Below are positions 9,975-21,165 of a stretch of 64,000 nt of DNA, one piece after another; within the stretch, counting starts at the first letter, position 1, and every line of letters starts with the position of its first letter. This DNA is from Leguminivora glycinivorella (taxonomy: Eukaryota; Arthropoda; Insecta; Lepidoptera; Tortricidae), in contig NC_062990.1 in NCBI RefSeq assembly GCF_023078275.1, positions 15,267,549 to 15,331,548 on the forward strand, given 5' to 3'. The position numbers were made by a program, and so were the translations under genes. The notes beneath the pieces were generated by a model. It worked only from the letters and a program-made list of their open reading frames with translations. It made no database searches and had not been told where the DNA came from.

Positions 9975-10895
9975 ATAAAGGCAAGAAATTGGTTCTAGCT
10001 GGGAATTTTCTAGAGATTGAAGATATTATTCCACCATTTGAACTTATGTGCAATAAAGTATAAATAAATCATTGGTGTTTGAAATTGTTGATATTTCATT
10101 TTCATAGGCTAACTATAGGTATTATATCATTCAGGGACAGGGTACAGGGTTTATAGTAAAATAAAAAGAAACTAACTATAATAACTTTTAATTATAATCT
10201 ACATTACAAAAACTTGTTTCATTTACTTGAAAATATTAGAGGTTTACCATATCACAACAAATATGTAATCATCAATGCGATGAAATAAGTTCTCAGGAAA
10301 TTTATTTAAAATGTGATAAGCCTTTGGTGGATGGCCTGCTTCTGCTTTTCTTGTTTTCGTGCTCCTTCATCCCATTGAAACTTCGATATTTACGCATTTT
10401 TGTCAATCCGTTTCGATTTGTACACAGAAGCAGACATGAGGAAACAACTCAAATGATTTTGGAACATACTCGTAACTGGGATTGGCTTCCACATCGGCTT
10501 TTCTACCTCCAATAAAGTTTGCATTACAAATTCACCGTAAATTCAATTCAATACTTGTATCAAATGATTATGCACTTTAAATAAAACTTCAGAGGTTACA
10601 CACACACATGACACTTTTCTTCTTACGGCAATTATCCACTTAAACGGTGGTTTCGTTTCCACAGTCTTGGAAATAGCTAGAATTTAGTCGCTATTTTTCT
10701 TAGTGTTATTACAATTCACCATAACAAATTTTACTAGGCCCATATTAAATTTATCTCGAAAATGTTTACTGCAATTTATGGATTTGACAGCGTAAGTCAG
10801 TGACAGGAATGTCAATTTTGGCCATATTGAGCGCTGTCATCCTTTTAGTTACCCCCTCCACCCGCTTTGCACCCTGCACCTTGCCAATACAGTAC
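9975..10895. other. Unassigned DNA with a LINE tail
   Basis: At about 10020-10070 'acttatgtgcaataaagtat' plus 'aaataaatca' is a LINE 3' tail. The 63-codon frame at 10324-10515 has no recognisable motif and no support. The rest is unassigned. Confidence 0.4.
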
Positions 10896-10898
10896 AGA

Positions 10899-11375
10899 CT
10901 TGTCATCCCATACATCCGTCTCACGTTTTTCTCTTCAATCATTTGACAGGTGCAACTTACTAACTTAAGTATTTACTTTTCAGCAGAAACATCGAAACGC
11001 CTGACACATTAGTGAAAGCTAGATGATGGCTAATTTCGGGCCAATTGTCAAGACACGTTATGGTCTCGGTTGAAGTTGGTTTGCTTTTCAAGCCAGAGGT
11101 CACGGGTTCGAATCCCGGCGGAGAGACACAAGTGAAGATAACAGTTTTTTTGTGTTTTATTTTTATTTTTATTTTATGGTTTTTGATTTTTGTTTGCATA
11201 AGTTTTAACGATAATTCTGAATTATCTTGAACGTACATTCCAGTAAAACCAAAATATGCTGGGTAAAATATTACAACTCTAAGTGCGTTTTCACATAAAC
11301 TATCCGCGATATCGGATGAAGGAAGAATTTTAAAGGCAAAAATCAAAGATGGCGGCTTAAATATATGGGATATCG
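10899..11375 (+). repeat. Direct duplication, copy 2
   Basis: Partner of 9504-9971. The tRNA-like part at about 11058-11128 is better kept, with B-box 'gggttcgaatcccgg', followed by 'agataacagtttttttgtg'. The same MITE left end follows in both copies, so the MITE was inserted before the duplication or both were copied together. Confidence 0.7.
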
Positions 11376-11424
11376 ATATCGGTCCTACATCTGATATCGG
11401 ATCGGATAATGTGAAAACGCACTA
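11278..11424. mobile_element. GATATC-type MITE, complete copy
   Basis: The ends are 'AAGTGCGTTTTCACAT' and 'GATAATGTGAAAACGCACTT'-like inverted repeats, with 'GATATCGGAT' words inside and TAA on both outer sides. Other copies lie at 31649-31784, 46437-46565 and 50097-50229, with ends at 9877 and 48498. TA or TAA target duplication and long TIRs point to a cut-and-paste MITE; the superfamily is not resolved. Confidence 0.75.
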
Positions 11425-11429
11425 AGACG

Positions 11430-13600
11430 GAAGTATTACTTTCTGATTATTTCATTTTTAGTAGTATAAAAATGTTTTACCACAAACCACAAACAACTAC
11501 ATAATATCAGCACGACAGAGTCAGACGGCACTATGATCAGAATGAGACAAAAGTTGTCAAAATGATATTGTATATTATTGGGGAATAAAACAATAATTAT
11601 GTTAATAGGCCAATTTTATTCACCAAATTCTTTGAAAAGTTTCTTCATTACCATACTAAGTGTTGGTCCAGATTGATAAAACATTGAATATTGGTATTTC
11701 GGGGTGTAAAAACATGTCAAATCTGAGATATGAAATATTAGTACTAGTAGGTAGTAGTAGTTATTTTCCCATCAAATATAATGAATAAAAATAAATCAAA
11801 CACAAAGTATTAAAAAAATGCAAAAAGATTCACAAAAAAGCAAGAGGTCTCCGGCGAGATTAGAACCTCTGTTGCTCAAGTTATCGCAGCTAAAAAGCAG
11901 TATCTTTGACCGCCACACCAAACTTCTATTGAATCAGAGTGACGAAATTAGGTAACTTCACAGAACTATATTTAGATAGAAGAAACAAGTTCATCTATTT
12001 GTATAGGGGCCGAGCGTGTCAAATTTTGTACTGAAGTTGTTTCTTGCCTGTAATTTTAAATATGTGTCAGGCTCTTGATTGTTCATAATTTTTGTGTTGT
12101 TGCAATTGAATATCACGTAACGAGGCATTTTTTATGTTTTGATTGACTTCAACTTACAAAAATTGACGCCCGAAAGCTGCAAGCTGCGATTAAAGACGGA
12201 CAACTCAGTAGATTTCACTGAGTTCATTTGACACGCTAAGTAGATACGTTTGCTTGATCTATGGTATATATGACATCTGTGGGTAACTTATAGGTATAAT
12301 ATGAGTAGTAAGTCATGAAGACTTTTCACGACAAATTGAATGAATATTAAATGTTTTGTTACTTAAAAATGCAACGTTGCCAGACTGCTGACTGCAACGT
12401 CGCATAACTCTAGTTTAGTCGTAAACTGATTTAGACCTTAGTAAATTATTATTAAAAATCAATTCAGAAATAGAAGATGATGGCTATACGGCGCTTGACT
12501 GATGGATGCGTTTTGTTATATAAAAAGAGTAGGTACATATTTCTGAAAATATTTTTATCTTCTTGCTTTAAACTCAAAATCATCTTGATATTCACCAATT
12601 ATCATCATTTTGATATTTTGATATTCATATATAATTAATAACCTAGATACAAAAAGAACATAATGAATGATACTTCGATATTTTACCAGTATCGAAACGC
12701 AGTATGTTGGCCATGACAGCCAGTCACAGTACTAGTACTGAGGGCTTACTGCTGTCACCTGGGTTAACACATTGCGGACATCTTTCTCTTTTACTCCTAT
12801 CCAGGCATATAGAGTGACATATATAGCCACATAGCGCAAACTCTGGTGTTCGTGGAAAACCTCCTAGCTAGACTTGTCATTCATTCATTGTAATAGTAAA
12901 AAGATATTGACTCCAAAGACTAATGTTTAAGTGATTTTCAGTCTTATGTCAAAGCTGAGTAAGACGTGGATGGCGGCAAAGCTTTTGTAAAATACATATA
13001 TTGAATCACGGAATTAAGCAACACAAGGCAATTTTTGTTATGTATTTATATTCCGCGTTATGTTTAAGGCGTATATTGTATCGTTTTTCATAACAAAATG
13101 CGTAAATAATTTATACCTTAGTCTGTAACGTATACGCAAAGGTTCTTGAGCGAAACCAAAATCGACAATATCCACCTACACTCAAAAAAAATCTTTTTAA
13201 TTTATTATATTATATTTTATTTATTAATTATATTATAAAGCAACATCTGTTGACGGTTTGTAATTGTCGATATTAATATATCTAGACTAACTTTCAATGT
13301 GGTACATGAAACTGGACAACTGTCACTGTACCTACATTTGTAATTCTTATTACAAGGGTATAACGTCTATGGTTAGCTAAGACAGAGTATTGCTGTTAGT
13401 AGGTACGATGGGTACGATGTTGAACCTTAGGTTACCTTCCATCAATACTAATACTGAAAAACAATTTTTAAACTTATTGCATTACATGTGTCTAAGAAAA
13501 TTTCAATGAAATGGGTTGTGAATCTAATATTAAAAAAAATCACTATTTAAAAAAAGATGGTTGTAAAGGGTATAAAAGATTAAAAAAAAAAGAAAAAAAA
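11430..13600. other. Mostly unassigned DNA with a tRNA-like stretch
   Basis: No coding region was recognised. On the minus strand at 11843-11925 there is a SINE-like pair: an A-box-like 'tggtgtggcggtcaaagat' and a B-box-like 'gaggttctaatctcgcc'. The rest is AT-rich single-copy-looking sequence. Confidence 0.4.
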
Positions 13601-13604
13601 ATAT

Positions 13605-13682
13605 TTTCACTGTCGAGGATCGAACCCACGACGTCGGGGCCGCGTCCATCATCTTACGCTACTATAACTGAGCTATTTAAGC
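13605..13682 (-). other. tRNA-like SINE head
   Basis: Read on minus: 'aatagctcagttatagtagc' (A-box-like), then 'gtgggttcgatcctcgacag' (B-box). It is followed on its 3' side by A/T-rich sequence (13560-13605). It looks like the head of a decayed SINE rather than a functional tRNA gene. Confidence 0.45.
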
Positions 13683-13984
13683 GATAGTAAGGGTGGCGAA
13701 ATATTAACTAACTTTCAATCTAGTACATGCATGGCGTTACGAGTCCTAAAATTCATTATATTCTTTTAAAGATTTATGTCTCAAAAGTGACACTTAACGC
13801 CATCTAACAGTGATCTCAAGGCAACAAGAAATTTGTAGTAACGCCATCTACATTTGCCGTGCTTTTAGGCGGTCGCATTTTTTTGTATGGGGTGGACATA
13901 TCTACTATATCCATAATCTCTGGTATTATTAAGTTGAGTAAGGATAGGCGGAGGACTGTGCAGGGGGAGTTAGTTTATTGATAG

Positions 13985-14342
13985 AGGATATTTGTAAAAA
14001 AGACCTTGTCGCTGGGGATTCAGACATTGCGTTGGAAACGGCGGATCAGTTTGAGCGGTTGTTCGCGTAAATTCGGGATTTAGTAACCACGGATGAGATA
14101 TCAAAGATGGCCGAGTTCGATTTAAAGACTGCTCTTTCGCTTTTGCCTGTGGTTGATGTGGAGGAGAATCAGATCAATCAATTAATTGCTCTTGCGTGAC
14201 AGAGTCAGACTACATTTCTGCGGTGTTTCGGTGGGGTTTCGCGTCGCAGAAATGTCATTCGGTTAACGGGGCCTGCTATTAAGGAGACGGTAGTGCTAGG
14301 TAATTTGCCTTTGGTAGCTGTCTACGAATTCCTTACCGAGAA
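13985..14342 (+). pseudogene. Decayed retroelement gag-like frame
   Basis: From about 13986 one frame stays open for roughly 118 codons except two stops (near 14068 and 14197). It includes 'KMAEFDLKTALSLLPVVD' and 'ENQINQLIALA', which resemble the N-terminal part of gag-like proteins of insect LTR elements as I recall them. No LTRs or zinc knuckle were seen nearby. It could also be another decayed coding sequence. Confidence 0.3.
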
Positions 14343-14585
14343 AAGTTTCTCGAGAACGTTCTCGATCTTTCTAAATCGTGTCGGAGCCGTACGGTGTAAA
14401 CGAAACGCCATTTCTCATTCACGTCTGTCTTACCGCGGCGCGATGAAACGTCGGCGCGTTCGCTAAATAAAAGATGGCTGAATGAATTGGCTAGTTAGCT
14501 GTATGTATGTATAGCTTTGTGTATGTAAAACATCAACTTGCATCATTTTTGACACTTTATATTACCTTTATAGTACATTCAAGTC

Positions 14586-15261
14586 TTCTTCTTTCTGCCA
14601 CATTCCCATTTTTAATTGGGGTCGGGCCTCCTTGTGCGTAGGCGCCAGGACCGTCTGTCCTGGGTTGTCGTTGGTGAGATGTTCAGGGCTTTTAGATCCT
14701 CGATTCTAGTCCACCAGGTAGAGGAATGTAATAGTAAGCAATCTTTTAAAAAAAATCTGCATGAGAAACTATTACAGTTACATGATAGTAATATTTGTAA
14801 CAATTAGTAAGTAAATCTTAGAACAAATTAATTTATCCTCATAGAAAATAAATTCAGTAAGTAGTAAACGATATACCTACATAGAAATAAGTGGCTGCGT
14901 AACTACGATACCGCGGCGCGTACCGGGACGCGATGTAATTAGAGTGCAAACTCGCACACGTAAAGAACGGGCCAAGCCGCGGCGGTGTAGTGGGTGCGCA
15001 GCAATGTCCGCTTATAGTTAGGTAGTATGTAAGTTATTTAGTTAAGTGCGTAGAATAAGAAATATACGATCGCTATATCCGCCAACAAACTGTCCTCAGC
15101 GAAGTTTCTTGTTATAAAAAAAAAAAAAAGTGAACTACCTCTGCCACGGGGTTTTGTTGGGGTATTTAAGGCTGTCTTCACGGAGTAGTCATCGCCTCTT
15201 CTGTTTATATGACCGAACCAGCGGAGTCGGTTCTCTTTGAGCTTATCTGCCACCGGAGCTA
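14586..15261 (-). pseudogene. RTE-type LINE end, split by a LINE insertion
   Basis: Flanked by a 20-bp direct repeat CTTTATAGTACATTCAAGTC (14566-14585 and 15262-15281), the expected target duplication. The minus-strand C-terminal motif 'APVADKLKENRLRWFGHI' (about 15195-15250) is typical of the region after the RT in RTE-like LINEs. It continues across the inserted LINE (14720-15129) into a 3' part at 14586-14715 ('ctgccacattcccatttttaa' region). Confidence 0.55.
14720..15129 (+). pseudogene. CR1/Jockey-type LINE 3' end with poly(A)
   Basis: It starts with a C-terminal ORF2 remnant 'SKQSFKKNLHEKLLQLHD' ending at about 14807, continues with a 3' UTR sharing 'ccgccaacaaactgt' with 32960, and ends in about 15 A (15115-15129). 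It is nested in the RTE relic. Its left boundary is approximate. Confidence 0.55.
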
Positions 15262-15294
15262 CTTTATAGTACATTCAAGTCAAGTGTAAGTCGC

Positions 15295-15500
15295 GTTTCG
15301 GTGAAGGAAAACATCGTGAGGAAACCGGACTAATTCCAATAAGGCCTAGTTACCCTTCGGGTTGGTCAGATGGTATATAGTCGCTTTCGTAAAACTAGTG
15401 CCTACGCTAAATCTTGGGATTAGTTGTCAAAGCGGACCCCAGGCTCTCATGAGCCGTGGCAAGTGCCGGGATAACGCTAGCATGATGAGTACAGTCAAGT
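15295..15500 (+). mobile_element. SINE-B, headless
   Basis: Body only, from 'gcgtttcggtgaaggaaaac' to 'gccgggataacgctagcatg' and 'atgag'. The tRNA-like head is missing, as in 5'-truncated LINE-mobilised copies. Confidence 0.75.
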
Positions 15501-15522
15501 GTAAAAATATGGGTGTAACACA

Positions 15523-15790
15523 TAATAAATAAATAAAATAATAAATATTGGGGACACCTTACACAGACCAACTTAGCCCCAAACTAAGCAAAGGTTGTAC
15601 TATGGGTGCTAAGCGACAATATACATAACATACTTAAATAGATAAATACATACTTATATACATAGGAAACATCCATGACTCAGGAACAAATATTTGTGCT
15701 CATCACACAAATAAATGCCCTTACCGGGATTCGAACCCGGGACCTCGGCGCAGCAGGCAGGGTCACTACCGACTGCGCCAGACCTGTCGT
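15523..15790 (-). mobile_element. SINE-A, full length
   Basis: The head ends at 15790. On minus it has A-box 'TGGCGCAGTCGGTAGTG' and B-box 'GGTTCGAATCC'. The body is intact ('gaacaaatatttgtgctca'), and the tail is AAATAAAT on the low side. It is the best preserved minus-strand copy here. Confidence 0.85.
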
Positions 15791-15899
15791 CAACATCTTA
15801 CTCAAAAATATGCCCCACAGCATCTTAGTCCTGTGTAATATGAGCCTAGTACCATATTTAATTATGAAACGATTTTTTCCATACATATTCTTGCACTTG

Positions 15900-15990
15900 A
15901 CTGTATAGTCAGCTGCAGAAAAAAGTTGACCCCCCTGCATACAAATTTGTATACAAGGGGGTCTACTTTTCTCTACAGCTGACTGTACCT
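15900..15990. mobile_element. Small foldback MITE
   Basis: The arms 'TATAGTCAGCTGCAGAAAA' and 'TTCTCTACAGCTGACTGTA' flank 'gacccccctgcatacaaatt' and its inverse 'tgtatacaagggggtc'. About 90 bp, a near-complete hairpin. Confidence 0.65.
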
Positions 15991-16154
15991 GGGTGACTCG
16001 TTAAAAAACTCGAAAATTCGCGTTTCCAGGGAACTAAGACTAAGCTAGACCGATTTTTGACCCCCACATGACTTTCATCGAAATCGTTGGATCGCTTTCC
16101 GAGATATACATATAGTATTTCTACGAACCATGTCTACGGTAATTTACAACGCAC

Positions 16155-16595
16155 TAGCAATAGTTATTTGTTTTACAAGGGGGCAAAGTAGTTGTTTAAC
16201 CGCACGTGCCAATATTGATACCCGAGCAAGCGAAAGATTCCAAAATTGAACCGCGAGCGTAGCGAGTGGTACAAAAAGTGGAATCTTGAGCGTTGCGAGG
16301 GTATCAAGGCACGAAGGTTAAACAAACTTTGCCACCGAGTGAAACACAAAATTTTTCACCACACCAACACGAACAAAATACTGACTATAAAACATCAAAA
16401 TAAATGAAATCCATCAATTTAATCAATATTTATGATTCAAAATCATCATTTATAGGTAAAATCTAGCTGCCAGAATAAGACATCGAGTTAAAATTCGTAT
16501 GAAATTACTTTGCCCCCTTGTGGATAAAATGCAATTTTGCTATCTGTTTTCGAATAGCAAAGAAAGCCTTTACCAGTTGGTGTGGTAAAAAGACA
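16155..16595 (+). mobile_element. GCAAGCGAAAG repeat, subtype a
   Basis: It begins 'tatttgttttacaagggggc' and contains 'gagcaagcgaaagattcc', facing 'ggaatcttgagcgttgcgag', an inner inverted repeat. It ends near 'cctttaccagttggtgtgg'. A second copy lies at 19606-20035 and a minus partial at 25205-25415. It is a foldback-like non-coding element. Confidence 0.65.
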
Positions 16596-16747
16596 TATGT
16601 AACTCCGTATAGACGGATCAAGTCTAAGAAAAAAACGTACCTCAAAGCCACAGAGAATAAAATTGTATAAAGTAGATTGATTAATTTATAAATCATGATA
16701 AATGCAACGAAATATGGCCATAGGCCATCGTTAGGGTGCTCATCCAC

Positions 16748-17010
16748 ACACCTTGCAACCTAAATGGTCGCGTATTGTGCGGTTTCAGAGGAATTTCCTT
16801 CGGACGCTCCGGCTGTGGAATGAGCTCCCTGTCGAGGTATTCCCGATGAACTACGGTATGGGATTCTTCAAAAAAGGAGTGTACAAGTATCTAATGGGTC
16901 GACAACGCGCATTATGACACCCCTTGAGTTGCAGGCGTCCATGGACTACGGTGACCGCTTTCCATCAGGCGGACCGTATCCTTGTTTGCCACCGACGTAG
17001 TATAAGAAAA
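16748..17010 (+). pseudogene. LINE-1 family C-terminal relic
   Basis: It encodes the C-terminal RT-tail pattern of a CR1/Jockey-type LINE: 'LQPKWSR' then 'RNF..TLRLWNELPVEVFP' and 'FFKKGVYK', then a 3' UTR 'tgcaggcgtccatggactac' to 'ttgccaccgacgtagtataag'. 5'-truncated. Other copies are at 20600, 31872 (minus), 39010, 44185 and 49660 (minus). Confidence 0.65.
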
Positions 17011-17278
17011 AATAAGATATTTCTAATTTCCAGAATCACCCCAACGCACCTGTTAAAGCGCGTAATACAATGTTTCCCTTTGTTAACTCTTTGATTCCTA
17101 CCCAAATAAAACCGAAGGGGAGGAAAATAAATCGCGAAGGCAATAGGGGAGCAATAATCCCCCCACCGAGAAAAAAACATTGTAGATACAAATCACTTGC
17201 GCTTTGTTCAATTTAGGGAGGGGAAAAGTCGATATCGATATTGTTTACCGTTTGGTGTTAAGTTTATCAATTTTTTTT

Positions 17279-17515
17279 TAACCCCCGACGCAAAAATGAC
17301 GGGGTGTTATAAGTTTGACGTGTCTGTCTGTCTGTGTGTGAATTTTGAAGAACCCCCGACCGCGACATAGTAGACCGGTTTTCATGAAACATGGCTAAAC
17401 ACACTCCCGACTCCCGACTAACTCAGCTTTGAAACAAAACATTTTTAAATCAGTTCATCTGTTCGGGAGCTACGATGCCACAGACTGTCACACACACAGA
17501 CAGACAGACAGACAA

Positions 17516-17572
<57 letters not shown>

Positions 17573-17607
17573 TTATAACACCCCGTCGCGTTTGCGTCGG
17601 GCGTTAA
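17279..17607. mobile_element. TGTC repeat, inverted pair
   Basis: 17279-17340 is the forward 5' end plus TGTC core. 17341-17607 is an almost complete reverse copy ending 'gcgtcgggcgttaaa'. Head-to-head fusion makes 30-bp ends that are inverted repeats of each other. Confidence 0.6.
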
Positions 17608-17653
17608 ATATTCAGAAACAATTTTACAACCAGATTTCGTTGACCTGTGTTAT

Positions 17654-18787
17654 GGCTATTATATGACAGTTATATGGCTACCTAATGATTCTCCGACAAT
17701 TTTTTAGCCGATTATTGATTCGCCGACAACGATTCGCCGAATGCCATTTAGCCGAATAATCAAACTATCACTGTCACTTTTGGTCGAACAACGTTACGTA
17801 GAATCTTGGTTCGCATACAGTTCAGTTCGCTTCTGTGCAAATTATCCGAACTATTATTGGACATTTTTCATTTAGCAAAGTAATATTTTCGTTTAGGCCA
17901 CGTTTAGTCGAAGAACGTTTCACATTTTATACATTGTTAAAATATTTTCGAATGAATGAATTATCGCTGTTGTAAAAAAATTACGCACTTAATAGACACT
18001 TTTTTTTCTTAAAAAATGTATAATGTGAAATTCTTTTAGTTGCGGCAATAATTTACATATACTGGCAACATTATAAATAAATATAAATATTGGGGTACAC
18101 CTTACACAAATCAACCCAGCCCCAAACTAAGCAAAGCTTGTAATATGGGTGCTAAGCGACGATATACATATTTATATAGATAAATACATACTTATATACA
18201 TAGAAAACATCCATGACTCAGGAACAAATACCTGTGTTCATCACACAAATAAATGCCCTTACCGGGATTCGAACCCAGGACCGCGGCTTAGCAGGCAGGG
18301 TCACTACCGACTGAGCCAGACCGGTCGTCAAATTATGTTGGTGAGTTGGAAACAATAATACATAATTTACTAAAATTAATCCTTAGAATCAGAATATGAT
18401 GATTAATATAAATAAGTAGTTGAAATAAATGTGAGTTACTCTTATAAACGATCTAACAACCAGATTTTTGAATCTGCAGAACAGTTTGTACGCAAGTTCC
18501 AGCCAACTCACCAAAAAAAAATACCAAATGATCACTATGCCCTTTTGTGTTTCGACCAATTTTTTGTCGGCCAATTTTTACAGTTACCAAATGATTATTC
18601 GACGAAAAGTAAATCGGCGTATCAAATTTCTGCTTATCGATTCCGTTTACGAACGAATATTATGCGAAATGAGACTCTTCCAATCGTTATTCGCCCAAAA
18701 AAGACGTCGGCGAATCGTTGTCGGCGTACCGAAAATCGGCGTATTTTATTTCGGAATATCAATCGGGCACCCAGTTATATAATAGCC
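17654..18787. mobile_element. Quasi-palindromic word-built element A
   Basis: The outer ends GGCTATTATAT (17654-17664) and ATATAATAGCC (18777-18787) are exact inverted repeats. The left half repeats CGCCGAAT-type words and the right half their complements. CGCCGACAACGATTCGCCGA at 17721-17740 returns exactly inverted at 18707-18726. SINE-A (18072-18329) sits inside. The frames over it (for example 18431-18859) have no domain and look like chance. Confidence 0.55.
18072..18329 (-). mobile_element. SINE-A, full length, nested in element A
   Basis: Head at the high end ('gaccggtcgtc'), with body and AAATAAATAT tail complete. It lies within word-built element A, so it is the younger insertion. 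Confidence 0.8.
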
Positions 18788-18789
18788 AT

Positions 18790-19315
18790 TTTTTTCCAGT
18801 CCATGTCTTTATCGATATTGTTCGACATCTTCCCGACACTATACAACGCAGGTAGCTGACACAGCTGATTACCACATATTTATTACACGCACACACTCAC
18901 ACACACATACGCACACGTGTAGACGTGAAGGCTTCCGTACCACATCAACAGAGTCAAAATCAATGTTTTTGTGTTATTTGGCGATTATTGACATTAATGG
19001 CAGCCAGTATATCCTATCTATTTCCTACAAAAAGCTAAATAGCAAAAGTTGTTTCCCGTGATATTGCGCGCGTTTCTCGGATGCACGCTCAAAGGACAAA
19101 GATGAGCGTCGGCAAAAAAATCTCGATACTCGTGCCTTGTAACGGGTAGCGTAGAGGGTCAACAGAGCCATTAAAAATGGTTGCATTTGTTACTAGACAT
19201 TACCTAATCGTTGTTTTTTTACTAGTTGCACCCTAAAATAGACGAAATCGTATAATAAATGGTGCCACTGAAACCGCTACTTATTACATGTATTACCAAA
19301 TCAGACAAGGCAAGC
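18790..19315. other. Unassigned DNA with a CA-rich patch
   Basis: A short CA-rich microsatellite (about 18885-18915) is present. No other recognisable feature. Confidence 0.4.
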
Positions 19316-19316
19316 A

Positions 19317-19490
19317 CTTACAAATAGTGCGAAAGGAACGGCCTGATGTTTCATCGTTCATCACGCGACCATGCAGGCAATTATGGTCGCGCGATAAATG
19401 ATAAAACATCTGGCCGTCCCTATCGCACTTACCGATAGTGCGATAGGGACGGCCTGATATTTTATCGTCTATCGCGCGACCATGCTACCC
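19317..19490. mobile_element. GGGACGGCC foldback MITE plus extra arm
   Basis: The left arm 'tagtgcgaaaggaacggcc' (19327 on) is inverted in 'ggccgtccctatcgcactta' (about 19411-19431), with 'cacgcgaccat' near the loop. A third, direct arm copy follows at 19434-19485. A right-end fragment is at 29716-29790. Confidence 0.65.
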
Positions 19491-19605
19491 GTGCATGCTA
19501 TCGGTGCAGATAAAATATTCGATAAATGTACTTGATTTTAGTTTTTTACGTTATCAAATCATAATGTAACACTTCTTCATTGTTTGTAACATTTTCATGG
19601 GATGT

Positions 19606-20035
19606 TGAATTAGTTATTTGTTTTACAAGGGGGCAAAGTTGTTGTTCAACCGCACGTGCCAATAATGATACCTGAGCAAGCGAAAGATTCCAATATCTTG
19701 AGCGGAATTGGAATAGTGGAATCTTGAGCGTTGCGAGGGTTTCAAGGCACGAAGGTTAAATAAACTTTGCCACCGAGTGAAACACAACATTTTTCAACAC
19801 ACCAACACGAACAAAATTCTAACTATACAATATCAAATTAAATCAAATCCATCAATTTAATCAATATTTATGATTCAAAATAATCATTTATAGGTAAATT
19901 CTACCAGCCAGCTTAAGACATCAAGTTAAAATTTTATGAGATTACATTGCACTCTTGTAGATACAATGCAATTTTGCTATCTATTTTCGAATAGCAAAGA
20001 GAGCCTTTACCAGTTGGTGTGGTGAAAATAACTCA
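19606..20035 (+). mobile_element. GCAAGCGAAAG repeat, subtype a, copy 2
   Basis: Near-complete second copy of 16155-16595, with the same start 'tatttgttttacaagggggc' and the end 'cagttggtgtggtgaaaat'. One arm around 19700 is rearranged. Confidence 0.65.
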
Positions 20036-20341
20036 TTTCTTGAGTAAAGAATTTACTTTTTCTGCTGACGCTACAACAAATATTGGCAATATTGTCTCGA
20101 GTCAGACAAATATTAGTTCGTTAGGTTCGTTAGTGCATCCGGTCTTGGACGTCCTACACGTCATACAACGATAGGTATATCTGTCACTTAGATTTTTTGC
20201 TGTAATTGGAAAGTTGTTTAACCCCATTAATGCTCGAGAAAGCGAATGAATTATTAATGAATTATAAAAGTAAGAATTTTGAATGATTCACGGTTTTCAT
20301 TAGACTTATATTGACCGAGATATAGACCGTGATTACCTTTT

Positions 20342-20558
20342 TTAACCCCCGACTCAAAAACGACGGGGTGTTATAAGTTTGACGTGTCTGTTTGTCTGTC
20401 TGTCTGTCTTTATGTCTGTCTGTTTGTCTGTCTGTCTGTGTGTGTGTATGTGGCATCGTATCTCCCGAACGGATGGACCGATTTAGATTTAGTTGTTTTT
20501 TGTCTGAAAGCTGAGTATTCTTTCGTTGATTTTTCAAAATTTTAATTTTGTGGTTAGG
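20342..20558 (+). mobile_element. TGTC repeat
   Basis: It begins 'ttaacccccgactcaaaaac', has a TGTC/TGTT core and 'cgaacggatggaccgattta', and ends 'tttaattttgtggttaggtt'. The 'agccatgtttcatgaaaatc' part is deleted. Confidence 0.65.
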
Positions 20559-20599
20559 TTATGATTTTGGTCGAGCTCCCGATATTGTTGCGCGCTGTC

Positions 20600-21165
20600 T
20601 ACGCAACTTTGACATCCACCTTACAACCTAAATGGTCGCGCACCGTACAGTTTCAGAGGAATTTCTTCCCACGAACGCTCCGGCTGTGGAATGAGCTCCC
20701 TGTCGAGGAATTCCCGGCGGTAATGACGACCGGTCTGGCGCAGTTGGTAGTGACCCTGCCTGCTACGCCGCGGTCCCGGGTTCGAATCCCGGTAAGGGCA
20801 TTTATTAGTGTGATGAGCACAGATATTTGTTCCTGAGTCATGGATGTTTTCTATGTATATAAGTATTTATATATTATATACATCGTAGTCTGAGTACCCA
20901 CAACACAAGCCGTCTTGAGCTTACCGTGGGCCTCAGTCAATCTGTGTAAGAATGTCCTATAATATTTATTTATTTATTATTTATTTATTTATTTATTTAT
21001 TATTCCCGACGAACTACAGTATGGGGTCCTTCAAAAAAGGAGTTTACAAGTTTCTAATGGGTCGGCAACGCGCACGTGACCCTTGAGTTGCAGGCGTCCA
21101 TAGGTTACGGTGACCGCTTTCCATCAGGCGAGCCGTATACCTGTTTGCCAGCGACGTGGTATAAA
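20600..21165 (+). pseudogene. LINE-1 relic split by a SINE
   Basis: The C-terminal RT-tail ('LRLWNELPVEEFP' region, to 20716) resumes at 21002 with 'attcccgacgaactacagta' and the 3' UTR. The 7-bp repeat ATTCCCG at 20710-20716 and 21002-21008 is the target duplication of the SINE. Confidence 0.7.
20717..21001 (+). mobile_element. SINE-A, full length with target duplication
   Basis: Complete plus-strand copy. A-box 'TGGCGCAGTTGGTAGTG', B-box 'GGTTCGAATCCC', body with 'cctgagtcatggatgttttc' and 'gtctgagtacccacaacaca', and a TTTATTTATT tail. Flanked by ATTCCCG. Confidence 0.9.

Noticed and set aside
10324..10515. 63-codon frame as a host exon
   Set aside because: No recognisable motif or splice context on either strand.
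18431..18859. 142-codon and overlapping 104-codon frames
   Set aside because: Lie on word-built element A; no motif, two frames open at once as expected from biased composition.
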